A stretch of DNA of 54,539 nucleotides from Sphingomonas bacterium (lineage in GTDB: Bacteria > Pseudomonadota > Alphaproteobacteria > Sphingomonadales > Sphingomonadaceae), in NCBI RefSeq assembly GCF_028292925.1, contig NZ_JAQGLK010000048.1, positions 1 to 54,539 on the forward strand. The letters are read 5' to 3'. Under the pieces are notes generated by a model. The model searched no databases, had not been told where the DNA came from, and saw nothing but the letters and a program-made list of their open reading frames with translations. How positions within the stretch are numbered: the stretch's first letter is position 1; every line of letters begins with the position of its first letter. This document shows positions 7,840 to 17,604 of the stretch, piece after piece. The position numbers and the translations under genes are program-made.

Positions 7840-10801
7840 GGGCTTTCGCCCTGCCGTCTATACGATCCCGCCGCACCGCGCCTTCGCCGATGCGCTGGCT
7901 GCCGGGCTGATCGCCCAGTTCGGCCGCGATCCGATGAGCCTGGCGCGTGGGCTCGTGCTGCTGCCGAACGCGCGGGCCATCCGCGCGATCACCGATGCCT
8001 TCGTGCGCCGGGCCGACGGCGGGCTGCTGCTGCCGCGGCTGGTGCCGGTCGGCGATCCGGAACTGGACGAGCGGCTGGGCAGCCTGTTCGATCCCGCCGG
8101 GGAAGGCGATGCGCCGATCCTGCCGGCGGTCGATCCGCTCGTCCGGCTGATGCTGCTCACCCGACTGGTTGCATCGGCCCGAACGGCGGCCGGCGAACCG
8201 GTCGGCACGGCGGAGGCGGCGCGGCTGGCGGCGGATCTCGCCCGCACGATCGACCAGCTGCACGTCGAAGAGATCCCGCCGCACCGGCTGGCGGATGTCG
8301 TGCCTGCCGAACTTTCCGAACATTGGCAGCGATCGATCGGCCTGTTCCGCGACGTGGCGGAGCGGTGGGAGCGCGAACTGGCCATCCTCGGCCGCATCGA
8401 CATGGCGGCGCGGCGCAACCTGCTGCTCGACCGCGCGGCACGCGGCTGGCGGGATGCGCCGCCGAGGGGGTTCGTCGTCGCGGCGGGCATCACCACGACC
8501 GCGCCGGCGGTGGCACGATTGCTGCGCACGGTTTCCCGGCTGGAGCGTGGCATGGTCGTCCTGCCGGGGCTCGACTGCGAGATGCCGACCGCGGAGTGGG
8601 ACGAACTCGGGCCGCATCCCCGCGACGAGGAGGGCACCCCGGCGAGGCGATCGATAGAGACGCACCCGCAATTCCAGCTGAAGCAGCAGCTGGATCAGAT
8701 GGATGTCGCCCGCGGCGAGGTGCGGCGGTGGCGCTGGGGCGGGGGGCGGACCGCCCCGGCGGCGCGGACGCGGGCCGTCGCCAACGCGATGGCGCCGGCT
8801 GCCTTCACCGGCAAGTGGCACGATCTGCCCCCGCCGGCGCGGCGCCTGTCGGGCGTGCGCGCGGCCGAATTCGCCAACCCGGCCGAGGAAGCACAGGCGA
8901 TCGCCGTCGCGCTGCGCGAAGTGGTGGAGACGCCGGGGCGGACGGCGGCGCTGGTCACCCCCGACCGCGCCCTGGCCCGCCGCGTCGTCGCCCATCTCGG
9001 CCGCTGGGGCATCGCCGCCGACGACAGCGCCGGCCGCCCGCTTTCCGCCACGCCGCCCGGCACCTTGCTGATCGGCCTGGCCGAGGCGGCGGCGGCGACG
9101 TTCGCGCCAGTGCCTCTGCTTGCCCTCCTCAAGCATCCGCTGGTCCGGGCCGGGGACGCGCGGCTGGACTGGCTGGCGGGCGCGCGCAGGCTCGATCGGG
9201 CGCTGCGCGGGCCCCGCCCGCCGACCGGGCTGGCCGGGCTCAGCCGTTTCCTGGGGGAAGGCGACGAGCGCCAGCGGCGGGACCGTGCGCCGGCCGCCGC
9301 GTGGTGGCACGAGCCGGCGGCGCTGCTCGCCCCGCTGGACACGCCCGACCGGCGGGACGAGCTTGCCCCGGGCATCGCCGCGCTGCGCGAAGTCGCCACC
9401 GCCCTGTGTGGCGACATGCTGTGGTCCGGGCCGGACGGCCGCGCCGCTGCCGAGTTGATCGCCGGGCTGGAATCGGCGGCCGTCCACGGCCCGGCGCGGG
9501 TCACGCCCGAGGACCTGGCACTGCTGCTCCGGCAGTTGATGGACGCGGTTTCCATCCGCCCGCCGCAGGGCGGGCATCCCCGCCTGTTCATCTGGGGGTT
9601 GATCGAGGCGCGGCTGCAACATGCCGACCTGATGATCCTTTCCGGGCTGAACGAAGGGACCTGGCCGGCCGCCCCGGCCCCCGATCCGTGGCTGGCGCCC
9701 GCGATCCGCAGCTCCCTCGGGCTGCCGGGGCTGGAACGGCGGATCGGGCTGGCCGCGCATGACTTTGCCGGTGCGCTGGGTGCGGGGCAGGTGCTGGTGA
9801 CGCGGGCGCGGCGGGATGCGCGCGCACCGGCGATCGCGTCCCGCTTCTGGTTGCGGCTGGAGGCGATGACCGGCGGGCTGGCGCGCGCGCCGCTGTTGCC
9901 GCGGCTCGCCCGCGCGCTGGATCGCCCTGCCGATCTTCGCCCCGCCGCCCGGCCCGCGCCGTCGCCGCCGATCGAGCATCGGCCGGACCGGATCGCGGTG
10001 ACAAGCCTCGATCGCCTGAAGGCCGATCCGTTCGCCTTCTACGCCGCGCAGATGCTCAGGCTGCCGTCGCTCGACATGGTCGATGCCGATCCGAGCCCGG
10101 CGTGGCGCGGCAGCGCCGTTCATGCCGTGTTCGAGGAATGGATGAAGCAGGATGGCTGCGATCCGGCGAAGCTGCGGCCCCGTGCGGAGCGGATGCTGGG
10201 CCAGATCGCGGCGCACCCGGTGCTGCGCGCGCTATGGACGCCGCGGCTGCTGGAGGCGATCGACTTCACCGCCGACACTGTGGCTGCCAACCTGGCCGAT
10301 GGCCGCCGGCCGATCGCCGCAGAGGTCTCGGGCGAGGCCAAGGTCGGCGCGGTCACCCTTCACGGCAAGGTCGACCGGATCGATGCGCTGGCGGACGGCC
10401 GGCTCGGGATTATCGACTACAAGACGGGCAAGCCGCCGAGCAAGGCGCAGGTCGCCGCGGGCTATGCGCTCCAGCTTGGCCTGCTGGGTCTGATCGTGGA
10501 GGCGGGCGGGTTTCCGGGCGTTGCCGGATTGCCGGCGGCGTTCGAATATTGGTCCATGGCGCGCGACCCGAAGGGCAAGCTCGGCCACGTCACCACGCCG
10601 GTCGGGCTGAACCGGGCGGGCGAAGGGATCGCGGAGGAGGATTTCACCTCCTATGCCTACGACCAGCTCGATCAGGCGGTGGCGCGGTGGCTGACCGGCG
10701 GGGAGCCGTTCGTCGCCAAGCTCCACCCCGAATTCGCGCCCTATGGCGATTACGACCAGCTGATGCGGCTGGACGAATGGTACGGGCGCACCGATGGCTA
10801 G
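7832..10801 (+). CDS. addB: AddB, second subunit of the AddAB recombination nuclease
   Basis: A 989-residue protein of the alphaproteobacterial AddB type. With AddA it unwinds and resects double-strand ends for RecA loading. The GTG start at 7832 lies inside the end of murU (8-base overlap). The N-terminal helicase-like region has VLLPNARAIRA where a Walker A motif would be, so it lacks an obvious ATP site. Near the C-terminus LGIIDYKTGKPPS is the PD-(D/E)XK nuclease core, preceded by SAVHAVFEEW. Only three Cys residues are present in the whole protein, so the four-Cys iron-sulfur cluster known from Bacillus AddB is absent. It is followed by addA with an 8-base overlap. Confidence 0.93.
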   Translation: MAEGFRPAVYTIPPHRAFADALAAGLIAQFGRDPMSLARGLVLLPNARAIRAITDAFVRRADGGLLLPRLVPVGDPELDERLGSLFDPAGEGDAPILPAVDPLVRLMLLTRLVASARTAAGEPVGTAEAARLAADLARTIDQLHVEEIPPHRLADVVPAELSEHWQRSIGLFRDVAERWERELAILGRIDMAARRNLLLDRAARGWRDAPPRGFVVAAGITTTAPAVARLLRTVSRLERGMVVLPGLDCEMPTAEWDELGPHPRDEEGTPARRSIETHPQFQLKQQLDQMDVARGEVRRWRWGGGRTAPAARTRAVANAMAPAAFTGKWHDLPPPARRLSGVRAAEFANPAEEAQAIAVALREVVETPGRTAALVTPDRALARRVVAHLGRWGIAADDSAGRPLSATPPGTLLIGLAEAAAATFAPVPLLALLKHPLVRAGDARLDWLAGARRLDRALRGPRPPTGLAGLSRFLGEGDERQRRDRAPAAAWWHEPAALLAPLDTPDRRDELAPGIAALREVATALCGDMLWSGPDGRAAAELIAGLESAAVHGPARVTPEDLALLLRQLMDAVSIRPPQGGHPRLFIWGLIEARLQHADLMILSGLNEGTWPAAPAPDPWLAPAIRSSLGLPGLERRIGLAAHDFAGALGAGQVLVTRARRDARAPAIASRFWLRLEAMTGGLARAPLLPRLARALDRPADLRPAARPAPSPPIEHRPDRIAVTSLDRLKADPFAFYAAQMLRLPSLDMVDADPSPAWRGSAVHAVFEEWMKQDGCDPAKLRPRAERMLGQIAAHPVLRALWTPRLLEAIDFTADTVAANLADGRRPIAAEVSGEAKVGAVTLHGKVDRIDALADGRLGIIDYKTGKPPSKAQVAAGYALQLGLLGLIVEAGGFPGVAGLPAAFEYWSMARDPKGKLGHVTTPVGLNRAGEGIAEEDFTSYAYDQLDQAVARWLTGGEPFVAKLHPEFAPYGDYDQLMRLDEWYGRTDG

Positions 10802-13800
10802 GCTGAAACCCCTCGATCCGCTGAAGGACGAGCAGCTTCGCGCGTCCGATCCCGCGGAGCATATCTGGCTGTCCGCCTCCGCCGGCACCGGCAAGACGCA
10901 TGTGCTGAGTTCGCGGGTGCTCCGCCTGCTGCTGCACGGCGCGGACCCGTCGGCGATCCTCTGCCTCACCTTCACCAAGGCAGGCGCGGCCGAAATGGCG
11001 GATCGCATCCACGCCCGGCTGGCTTACTGGGTGCAGGCCGAGGACAAGCTGCTGCGCAAGGAGCTGTTCGCGCTCGGCGAGCCGACCGACGACGGGAGCG
11101 TGGCGCTTGCCCGCACGCTCTTCGCGCGGGTGCTGGACGCGCCGGGCGGCGGCCTGCGCATCGTCACCATCCACGCTTTCTGCCAGTCGCTGCTGGCGAG
11201 CTTCCCGGTGGAGGCGGGGCTGACCCCCGGCTTCCGCCCGCTGGACGGCCGGGCCGAGGCATCCCTCGCCCGGTCCACGCTGGCCGACCTGATCGACGCG
11301 GCGGAGCGGGGCGGCGACCTCCGCCTGATCGACGACGTGCGCCAGCTCAGCCGCCGGTTGGGGGAGGGCAGCGCCGAGGCATATCTGCTGCAATGCGCCC
11401 GCGCGGCCGAAGCGATGGAGAGCCTGGGCGCAGGGATCGAGGCGAAGGTCCGTACCGCGCTCGATCTGCCGCTCGGCGATGTCGAGGATGTGATTGCGGC
11501 GGCCTGCGCGGACGATCGGCTCGATCTGGCCGGGCTGCGCGCGATCGCCGCCGCCAACGCGGCCTGGGGCACCAAGCAGGGTCTGCGCGATGCCGATCGG
11601 ATCGCGGCTTTCCTGGCCGCATCGCCGGAGGAGCGCACCGCGCTGGTGTGCGGCCTCGTCTCCGTCGCGCAGACCGCGACCGGAGACGCGCGCAAGCATT
11701 CGGCGAAGCTGCTGAACCTGTGCGCCGATTATCCGGATCTGTGCACCCGGCTCGGCGATCTGTGCAGCCGGCTGGCGGGGCTGCGATCGCGCGCGGCGCT
11801 GGCCACCCTGGTCGCCGCCGGCCTGCGCGCGGGGCAGGCCTATGCCCGCGCCTATGTCGCCGCCAAGCGCGCCGCGGGCGTCGTGGATTTCGAGGATCTG
11901 ATCCGTGCCGCCCACGCCTTGCTGATCGAACCGGGGATGGGCGAGTGGGTCCGCTACAAGCTCGATCAGCACACCGATCACATCCTGGTCGATGAGGCGC
12001 AGGATACCAATGCCCGGCAATGGGCGATCGTCGCCGCGCTTGCTGCCGAGTTCTTCGCCGGTGCCGGCGCGCGGGGCCGCCGGCACCGCACGATGTTCAC
12101 CGTCGGCGATTTCAAGCAGGCGATCTTCGGCTTCCAGGGGACCGACCCGGCCGCGTTCCAGGCCGCGGGTATGGCGTTCGCGATGCGCGCGGAGGCCACG
12201 GAGCGGCCGATGGTGTCGCTGTCGCTCGATCGGTCGTTCCGGTCGACGCCGCCGGTGCTGGCGTTGGTCGATCGGCTGCTGGACGAACTCGGCCACGAAA
12301 ATCTGGGGCTGGAGGCCGCCGCTCCACCCCATCTTTCCGCCCGCAGCGGGCTTTCCGGCACGGTGACGCTGTGGCGTCCGCACCTCGGGCTGCGCGAAGG
12401 CGATGGCGAGGAGCAGGGCGAGGAGGGGTGGATCGACGATGCCACCCGTGCCTTCGCCGCCCAGCTTGCCCGGCAGGTGCGGGAGTGGCTGGCCGAGCCG
12501 CTGTGGCTGGAGAGCAAGGGCCGCCCGCTCCGCCCGGAGGATGTGCTGATCCTGGTGCGACGGCGTGGCGATCTCGCCTCGCTGATCGTCGCGCGGCTGC
12601 ATGCCGAGGGGGTGGCGGTGGCGGGTGTCGACCGGCTGCGGCTGACCGCCCCGCTGGCCGTGCGCGATCTGCTTGCGGCGGTGCGCTTCGCGCTCCAGCC
12701 GGACGACGATCTCAACCTTGCCAACCTGCTCGTCTCGCCCTTGTTCGGGTGGAGCCAGGACGATCTCTATGCGGTCGCGCATGGCCGCAAGGGGCGGCTG
12801 TTCGGCGCAGTCCGCTCCGCAGAGGACCGGGCGGAAACCGCTGCGGGGCTGGCCGCCATCCTCGCCCGCGCCGACTTCATCACCCCCTATCAGTTCCTCG
12901 AGGCGATCCTGTCCGGCCCGCTCGACGGGCGGCGCAAGCTGCTCGGCCGGCTGGGGGAGGAGGCGCGCGATCCGATCGAAGAATTGCTCAACGCCGCGCT
13001 TCAGTTCGAGGGCGAGGCGACGCCGTCGCTGCAACGCTTCCTCGACTGGTTCGACCGGGCCGAGGTGGAGATCATCCGCGATCCTTCCGCTCCGGCGGAT
13101 GCCGTGCGGGTGATGACGGTGCACGGGGCAAAGGGGTTGCAGGCTCCGCTTGTCATCCTGGCCGATGCCACCGTCGATCCGGAGATGATGGGGCGGCAGC
13201 GGTCGCTCAGCTGGCCGGTGCACGACGATGCCACTGTGCCGCTGTTCCGCCCGCGCAAGGACGAGCTGCACGGCAGCCTCGCCGACACGCTGCGCGAGGC
13301 GGAGCGGCGAGACATGGCCGAGCATTGGCGGCTGCTCTACGTCGCCGTCACCCGTGCCGAGGAGCGGCTGGTGGTCGGCGGTGCGCTGGGCCCGCGGATG
13401 AAGGGCGAGGCCCCGGCGCAGAGCTGGTACAGCAAGATCGACGCGGCGATGGCCGGGCTCGGCGCGGAGTGGGAGGAAGATCCGCTCTGGTCCGGCGCGC
13501 GGCACCATCGTGGCGGGGAGGCGCGGGCGCGGAAAGCCGCCAGGGAGCGTACCGCCCCGCCGCCCACGCCCGAACCGGCCTGGCTGCGCGCGCCTGCGCC
13601 GCAGGAGGCGCGTCCGCCGCGCCCGCTTGCCCCATCCTCGATCGGGCCGGATCTCGTCGCCGATCCGCCGCCTTCCCCCGCATTGCGCGACGCGGCGCGG
13701 CGCGGCACCCTGCTCCATGCTTTGTTCGAACGGCTTCCCGCTCTGCCGACGGAGCGCCGCACCGCCGCCGCCGCGCACTGGCTGACCACCGCCGCCCCCG

Positions 13801-14222
13801 ACATGGACGAGGTGGCGCGCCACGATCTCGTTCGCGACGCCTGCGCGATCATCGGCGATCCCGCTTATGCCGATCTGTTCGGGCCCGATGGGCTGGCCGA
13901 GGCGCCGATCGCCGCGGTGGTCGGCGGGGAGGTGATCGCCGGGACGGTGGATCGCCTGCTGGTGACGGAAACCCGCGTGCTGGTGGTGGATTTCAAGACC
14001 GGCCGGCGGGTGCCGACATCCGCTGAGGCGGCGCCTGAGCATCACCTCAGGCAGATGGCGGCCTATGTCGCCGCGCTGGAGGTGGTGTTTCCCGGCCGGT
14101 CGGTCGCGGCGGCATTGCTCTACACCGCCGGTCCGCTGCTGCTGCCGCTGCCGGAGGATGTTCTGCGCAGCTACAAGCCCGGCTTGGCGGCAACGGAGCA
14201 AATCCTTGCCCCCGGCGGTTGA
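10794..14222 (+). CDS. addA: AddA, helicase-nuclease subunit of AddAB
   Basis: A 1142-residue UvrD-family 3'-5' helicase fused to a C-terminal nuclease. Motifs in order: Walker [13 protein letters not shown] (about residue 27), VDFEDLI, Walker [11 protein letters not shown], motif III region [13 protein letters not shown], motif [11 protein letters not shown], motif [14 protein letters not shown], motif [15 protein letters not shown], and the nuclease core [13 protein letters not shown] close to the C-terminus. All catalytic motifs appear intact, in contrast to the degenerate AddB helicase half. The ATG overlaps the end of addB. A frame of almost 1200 codons runs antisense through it but is a GC-driven shadow. 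Confidence 0.96.
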   Translation: MARLKPLDPLKDEQLRASDPAEHIWLSASAGTGKTHVLSSRVLRLLLHGADPSAILCLTFTKAGAAEMADRIHARLAYWVQAEDKLLRKELFALGEPTDDGSVALARTLFARVLDAPGGGLRIVTIHAFCQSLLASFPVEAGLTPGFRPLDGRAEASLARSTLADLIDAAERGGDLRLIDDVRQLSRRLGEGSAEAYLLQCARAAEAMESLGAGIEAKVRTALDLPLGDVEDVIAAACADDRLDLAGLRAIAAANAAWGTKQGLRDADRIAAFLAASPEERTALVCGLVSVAQTATGDARKHSAKLLNLCADYPDLCTRLGDLCSRLAGLRSRAALATLVAAGLRAGQAYARAYVAAKRAAGVVDFEDLIRAAHALLIEPGMGEWVRYKLDQHTDHILVDEAQDTNARQWAIVAALAAEFFAGAGARGRRHRTMFTVGDFKQAIFGFQGTDPAAFQAAGMAFAMRAEATERPMVSLSLDRSFRSTPPVLALVDRLLDELGHENLGLEAAAPPHLSARSGLSGTVTLWRPHLGLREGDGEEQGEEGWIDDATRAFAAQLARQVREWLAEPLWLESKGRPLRPEDVLILVRRRGDLASLIVARLHAEGVAVAGVDRLRLTAPLAVRDLLAAVRFALQPDDDLNLANLLVSPLFGWSQDDLYAVAHGRKGRLFGAVRSAEDRAETAAGLAAILARADFITPYQFLEAILSGPLDGRRKLLGRLGEEARDPIEELLNAALQFEGEATPSLQRFLDWFDRAEVEIIRDPSAPADAVRVMTVHGAKGLQAPLVILADATVDPEMMGRQRSLSWPVHDDATVPLFRPRKDELHGSLADTLREAERRDMAEHWRLLYVAVTRAEERLVVGGALGPRMKGEAPAQSWYSKIDAAMAGLGAEWEEDPLWSGARHHRGGEARARKAARERTAPPPTPEPAWLRAPAPQEARPPRPLAPSSIGPDLVADPPPSPALRDAARRGTLLHALFERLPALPTERRTAAAAHWLTTAAPDMDEVARHDLVRDACAIIGDPAYADLFGPDGLAEAPIAAVVGGEVIAGTVDRLLVTETRVLVVDFKTGRRVPTSAEAAPEHHLRQMAAYVAALEVVFPGRSVAAALLYTAGPLLLPLPEDVLRSYKPGLAATEQILAPGG

Positions 14223-14274
14223 GCCGCCCAAATCCGCTGCCTACATCCGGTTACGACACGAAGGAGATTTCGCG

Positions 14275-14595
14275 ATGGCGACGAAGAAGATCACCGACAG
14301 CAGCTTCCAGGCCGATGTGCTTCAGGCAACCGGCCCGGTCGTCGTCGATTTCTGGGCCGAGTGGTGCGGCCCGTGCAAGATGATCGGCCCCGCTCTGGAG
14401 GAACTGTCCGAGGAGTTCGGCGAGAAGGTGACGATCGCCAAGATCAACATCGACGAGAATCCCGATGCGCCGGCGCAGTATGGCGTGCGCGGCATCCCGA
14501 CGATGATCCTGTTCAAGGATGGCGCACCCGCCGCCACCAAGGTCGGCGCGGCACCCAAGAGCCAGCTCAAGGGCTGGATCGAGAGCGCACTCTAA
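14275..14595 (+). CDS. trxA: Thioredoxin 1
   Basis: A 106-residue cytoplasmic disulfide reductase with the canonical active site WCGPC (Cys31, Cys34), the buried Asp25 in VVDFWAEW and the cis-proline loop GIPTM. Length is exactly that of bacterial TrxA. A strong ribosome site AAGGAG sits 9 bases before the ATG. The 52-base gap after addA, together with this good site, suggests read-through from the addBA operon plus independent translation. It ends in a perfect hairpin shared with the converging gene. Confidence 0.97.
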   Translation: MATKKITDSSFQADVLQATGPVVVDFWAEWCGPCKMIGPALEELSEEFGEKVTIAKINIDENPDAPAQYGVRGIPTMILFKDGAPAATKVGAAPKSQLKGWIESAL

Positions 14596-14601
14596 GCGGC
14601 T

Positions 14602-14627
14602 CCGTTCAGGGGCGCTCCCCTGAACGG
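14602..14627. terminator. Bidirectional terminator-like hairpin between convergent trxA and the IMPase gene
   Basis: Perfect 11-base stem CCGTTCAGGGG / CCCCTGAACGG with a 4-base loop. It lies 6 bases after the trxA stop and 5 bases before the stop of the opposing gene. There is no long U tract on either side. Confidence 0.7.
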
Positions 14628-14632
14628 GTGTG

Positions 14633-15427
14633 TCAGCCGAACAATATCTCTGCCGCGTCGTCCCACAATCGGGGCGATGCGGTGGCGAGCAGGCCCTTGC
14701 CGGGCATAGCGACGCGGTACGGCGTCCCATCCGGCCGGGCGATCCTGCCGCCGGCTTCCTCTAGAAACAACGCGCCCGGCAGGTGATCCCAGGGCCAGCT
14801 CCGTTCGAACAGGGTAAGATCGTTCTGGCCGAGGACGAGGCGGGGATATTGCTCCCCCGCGCAGCGCGGAATCGCGACCAGATCGATACGCCCTTCGCAG
14901 CGGCGCTCGATTTCGGCCTGCCGCTCGGGTGGCAGGAAGTAGGTGGCGATGGCGCCGATCGGGCGTGGGCCGGCGGTCGGTTCGGTGTGGACCCGCTCGC
15001 CATCGACGAAGGCGCCCCCGCCGATTGCCGCGTGGCAGATCCGTCCGTCGATCGGATCGAGGATCCAGCCGGCCTGCGTCTCCCCATCCGCGATCAGCGC
15101 GATCATGATCGCGAACGGGTGCTTGCCCTCGGCGAAGTTCATCGTCCCGTCGAGCGGATCGATCACCCAGGCCACGCCCTCGTGCAGCCCGTCGAGGATC
15201 GTCGGATCGGCCGCCGCCGCCTCCTCGCCAACCACGCGTGCCTCCGGCAACAACCGGGCGAGCGCTGCCGACAGGAAATCCTCCGACTCGCGGTCGACGA
15301 TCGTCACGAAGTCGCCCGGCGTCTTTTCCGCAATCTCGCTGGCGCTCAGCCGGCGGAACCGGGGCAGCATGATCTCCGCCGCGACCTGCTCCATCATCAT
15401 CGCGACCGGGCGGTAGAGAGCGTGCAT
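14633..15427 (-). CDS. Inositol-monophosphatase-family phosphatase
   Basis: A 264-residue Mg-dependent, Li-sensitive-fold phosphatase. Motifs: VVGEEAAA (metal Glu), WVIDPLDGTMNF (the DPxDGT metal-binding signature) and SWPWDHLPGALFLEEAGG (the WDxxxGxxxxxEAGG signature). Substrate could be inositol phosphate, histidinol phosphate or 3'-phosphoadenosine phosphate. Position next to argJ might hint at a HisN-like histidinol-phosphatase role, but that is only inference. The ATG at 15427 follows the argJ stop by 8 bases, so the two are co-transcribed. In-frame codons further upstream lie within argJ. Confidence 0.9.
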   Translation of the reverse strand: MHALYRPVAMMMEQVAAEIMLPRFRRLSASEIAEKTPGDFVTIVDRESEDFLSAALARLLPEARVVGEEAAAADPTILDGLHEGVAWVIDPLDGTMNFAEGKHPFAIMIALIADGETQAGWILDPIDGRICHAAIGGGAFVDGERVHTEPTAGPRPIGAIATYFLPPERQAEIERRCEGRIDLVAIPRCAGEQYPRLVLGQNDLTLFERSWPWDHLPGALFLEEAGGRIARPDGTPYRVAMPGKGLLATASPRLWDDAAEILFG

Positions 15428-15435
15428 GGCGTTCC

Positions 15436-16656
15436 TCAGCTTCGATAGTCGGCGTTGATCGAGATGTAGCCGTGCGTCAGATCGCAGGTCCACACGGTCG
15501 CGCGGCCTTCGCCCAAGCCCAGATCGACGCCGATCTCGATCTCGCTGCCCTTCAGGTGCGCGGCGACGGGGGCCTCGTCATAGCCCTCCACCGCCAGACC
15601 GCCGCTGGCCACCTGCGTCGCGCCGAAGCGGATCGCCAGACTGTCGCGCTCGGCCGGTTCGCCCGCCTTGCCGACGGCCATGACGACGCGGCCCCAGTTC
15701 GCATCCTCCCCCGCGATCGCGGTCTTCACCAGCGGCGAGTTGGCGATCGACAGCGCGATCACCCGCGCGCTCGCGTCGGACTGCGCGCCCTCGACATCGA
15801 CGGTGACGAACTTGGTCGCCCCCTCGCCGTCGCGGACGACGAGGTGGGAAAGCTGCGTGCAGATGTCGATCAGCGCCGCGTTGAAGGCATCCGCGCCGGG
15901 CGAATCCATGTCGGCGAGCGGTGCATTGCCCGCCGCGCCGGTCGCGAAGGCGAGCACGGTATCCGACGTGGACGTATCGCCATCGACGGTAATGCACGAG
16001 AAGCTCTGCGCGTTGGCGGTGCCGAGCATCTTCTGCAGCAAGCCGGGATCGACAGCGGCATCCGTGAAGATGAAGCCCAGCATCGTCGCCATGTCCGGCG
16101 CGATCATCCCCGAACCCTTGACGATTCCGGCCAGCGTGACGATCCGCCCGTCGACGACGGCGCGGACGACGGCGCCCTTGGCGAAGGTGTCCGTGGTCGA
16201 GATGGCGTTGGCGGCCTCTTCCCAGCTTGCCTCCGGGGCGGCAAGCGCGGCGTCTATCCCGGCCTCGGCCTTGTCGATCGGCAGCGGCACGCCGATCACG
16301 CCGGTGGAAGCGACGAAGACGTCGGAAGGCTTGCACCCCGTTGCCCCCGCCACACGTGCGGCGATCGCCTCGACAGCGGCGCGGCCGCGATTGCCGGTGA
16401 AGGCGTTCGAGTTGCCGGCATTGACGACCAGCGCGCGCGCGCGGCCCAGCGTCAGCGCCGCGCGGCACCACTCGACCTCCGGGGAGGGGCATTTGCTGCT
16501 GGTGGTCACGCCGGCGACGACGGTGCCCTCGTCCAGCGCCACGTAGGTCAGGTCCGCGCGGTCCCAGGTCTTATAACGCGCACGGGCAACGGCGATGCGG
16601 ACCCCGGCGACGGGCGGCAGATCGGGGAACGGGCGGGCGAGCGGAGAGACGGTCAT
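15436..16656 (-). CDS. argJ: ArgJ, bifunctional ornithine acetyltransferase / N-acetylglutamate synthase
   Basis: A 406-residue enzyme of the cyclic arginine pathway that moves the acetyl group from N-acetylornithine to glutamate. It is made as a precursor that cuts itself before a nucleophilic Thr: the site is visible as KGSGMIAPDMA/TMLGF, with Thr191. Other family segments: VFVASTGVIGVPLP, SFSCITVDGDTSTSD and the C-terminal SINADYRS. The start at 16656 (MTVSPLARPFP) has GGCAGG upstream; an alternative ATG lies 12 bases further out. It is followed at 8 bases by the phosphatase gene, and preceded at 74 bases by a secreted protein gene with a hairpin in the gap. Confidence 0.97.
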   Translation of the reverse strand: MTVSPLARPFPDLPPVAGVRIAVARARYKTWDRADLTYVALDEGTVVAGVTTSSKCPSPEVEWCRAALTLGRARALVVNAGNSNAFTGNRGRAAVEAIAARVAGATGCKPSDVFVASTGVIGVPLPIDKAEAGIDAALAAPEASWEEAANAISTTDTFAKGAVVRAVVDGRIVTLAGIVKGSGMIAPDMATMLGFIFTDAAVDPGLLQKMLGTANAQSFSCITVDGDTSTSDTVLAFATGAAGNAPLADMDSPGADAFNAALIDICTQLSHLVVRDGEGATKFVTVDVEGAQSDASARVIALSIANSPLVKTAIAGEDANWGRVVMAVGKAGEPAERDSLAIRFGATQVASGGLAVEGYDEAPVAAHLKGSEIEIGVDLGLGEGRATVWTCDLTHGYISINADYRS

Positions 16657-16693
16657 GCCGCCTGCCATGCCGGGCGGCGCGGAAACGGGCAAG

Positions 16694-16710
16694 GCCCCGC
16701 TTGCCGGGGC
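16694..16710 (-). terminator. Hairpin between the secreted protein gene and argJ
   Basis: GCCCCG and CGGGGC pair around a 5-base loop. Weak terminator or processing site; no U tract. Confidence 0.3.
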
Positions 16711-16730
16711 GGGCCGGCATGGCGCCTGGG

Positions 16731-17408
16731 TCAGCCGACAATCCGGCCGAACGGCAACAATTGCCGCGCCAGCGCCGCGGCCTGCTTCGTATCGCGCGCC
16801 CGCAGCGGAACCAGCACCGCCGCGGCGGCGCGCTGCATGATCTGATCGAGCGGGGTTGGGGTCGCCCCCCTGGAAGCGGCCTCCGCCAGCGCCGGCGCCT
16901 TCGCGTCGGCCGGATCGAGCGCAAGCCGCATCAGCGCGGAGAGCCCGGCGAACATCGCCCGGTTGCCGCCGAGCGCGACGGCACGGTCCATCGCCGCCAG
17001 CCCGGTCGCCTTCTTCGCGCCGAGCGCGACACCCGCCATCATGCCGCCGAGCGCGGTCACCGCGTCCAGGTGCCACGCGCCGAGCGCCGCCTGCGCCTCC
17101 GCATCGCGCGGATCGGCGGCGGCCAGCGCGGCGAAGCGCCTGCCGGCCTCCACCGCCTCGCTGCGGCTCTTGTTGAGTTTCGCGCGGTAGCCGATCGCCA
17201 TCGCCGCCAGCAGATTGGCCTCACGATCCCGCGGTGTGCGGGCGAGTACGCCGTTAACCGCCGCCTCGGCCTGGCCGATCCGGGCGAGCGCAGTCGGCTT
17301 GTCGCGCACCGCGAAGGCGGCCTGGGCGAGCGTCTCGCGCGGGGTGGCGGCCAGCGCCGGGGCGGCGATGAGGGCCGCGGCACACAGGACGACCGTAAAT
17401 CTGAACAT
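16731..17408 (-). CDS. Secreted alpha-helical (TPR-like) protein
   Basis: A 225-residue exported protein of unknown specific role. The ATG at 17408 has GGAG upstream and opens a clear signal peptide (MFRFTVVLCAAALIAAPALA/ATP). The mature part is almost entirely Ala-rich helices with TPR-like spacing, for example ANLLAAMAIGYRAKLNKSRS and AEAQAALGAWHLDAVTALGG. The family resembles sphingomonad proteins annotated as hypothetical or tetratricopeptide-containing. It is divergent from secA and upstream of argJ. A periplasmic scaffolding role is a guess. Confidence 0.8.
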   Translation of the reverse strand: MFRFTVVLCAAALIAAPALAATPRETLAQAAFAVRDKPTALARIGQAEAAVNGVLARTPRDREANLLAAMAIGYRAKLNKSRSEAVEAGRRFAALAAADPRDAEAQAALGAWHLDAVTALGGMMAGVALGAKKATGLAAMDRAVALGGNRAMFAGLSALMRLALDPADAKAPALAEAASRGATPTPLDQIMQRAAAAVLVPLRARDTKQAAALARQLLPFGRIVG

Positions 17409-17507
17409 GCGCAACTCCGCCAACTCACCCCATGATCGCCGACTGTGTACCGGTTGGTGCGCGCTGGCCAGCGTCTCGTTGGCGCGGCCAAGCGTGGTGC
17501 ACCCGAA

Positions 17508-17536
17508 TTGACGGACCCGTCTGCGCCACCTATCTC
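17508..17536 (+). promoter_or_regulatory. Probable sigma-70-type promoter of secA
   Basis: TTGACG (17508-17513), a 17-base spacer and TATCTC (17531-17536). Transcription would begin near 17543, about 60 bases before the secA ATG. Good fit to the alphaproteobacterial housekeeping consensus. Confidence 0.6.
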
Positions 17537-17604
17537 GCCAGCCATTGTGCGGAGAGGTGGGCAACCACCCTTCGCGTACCTGCATCCAACCCCAAGGAAC
17601 GCCC

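Noticed and set aside
10644-14231. Open frame of about 1195 codons antisense to addA (and similar long antisense frames across divL, addB and secA)
   Set aside because: They mirror well-supported genes, have low-complexity Arg/Gln/Gly-rich translations and no domains; typical for very GC-rich DNA.
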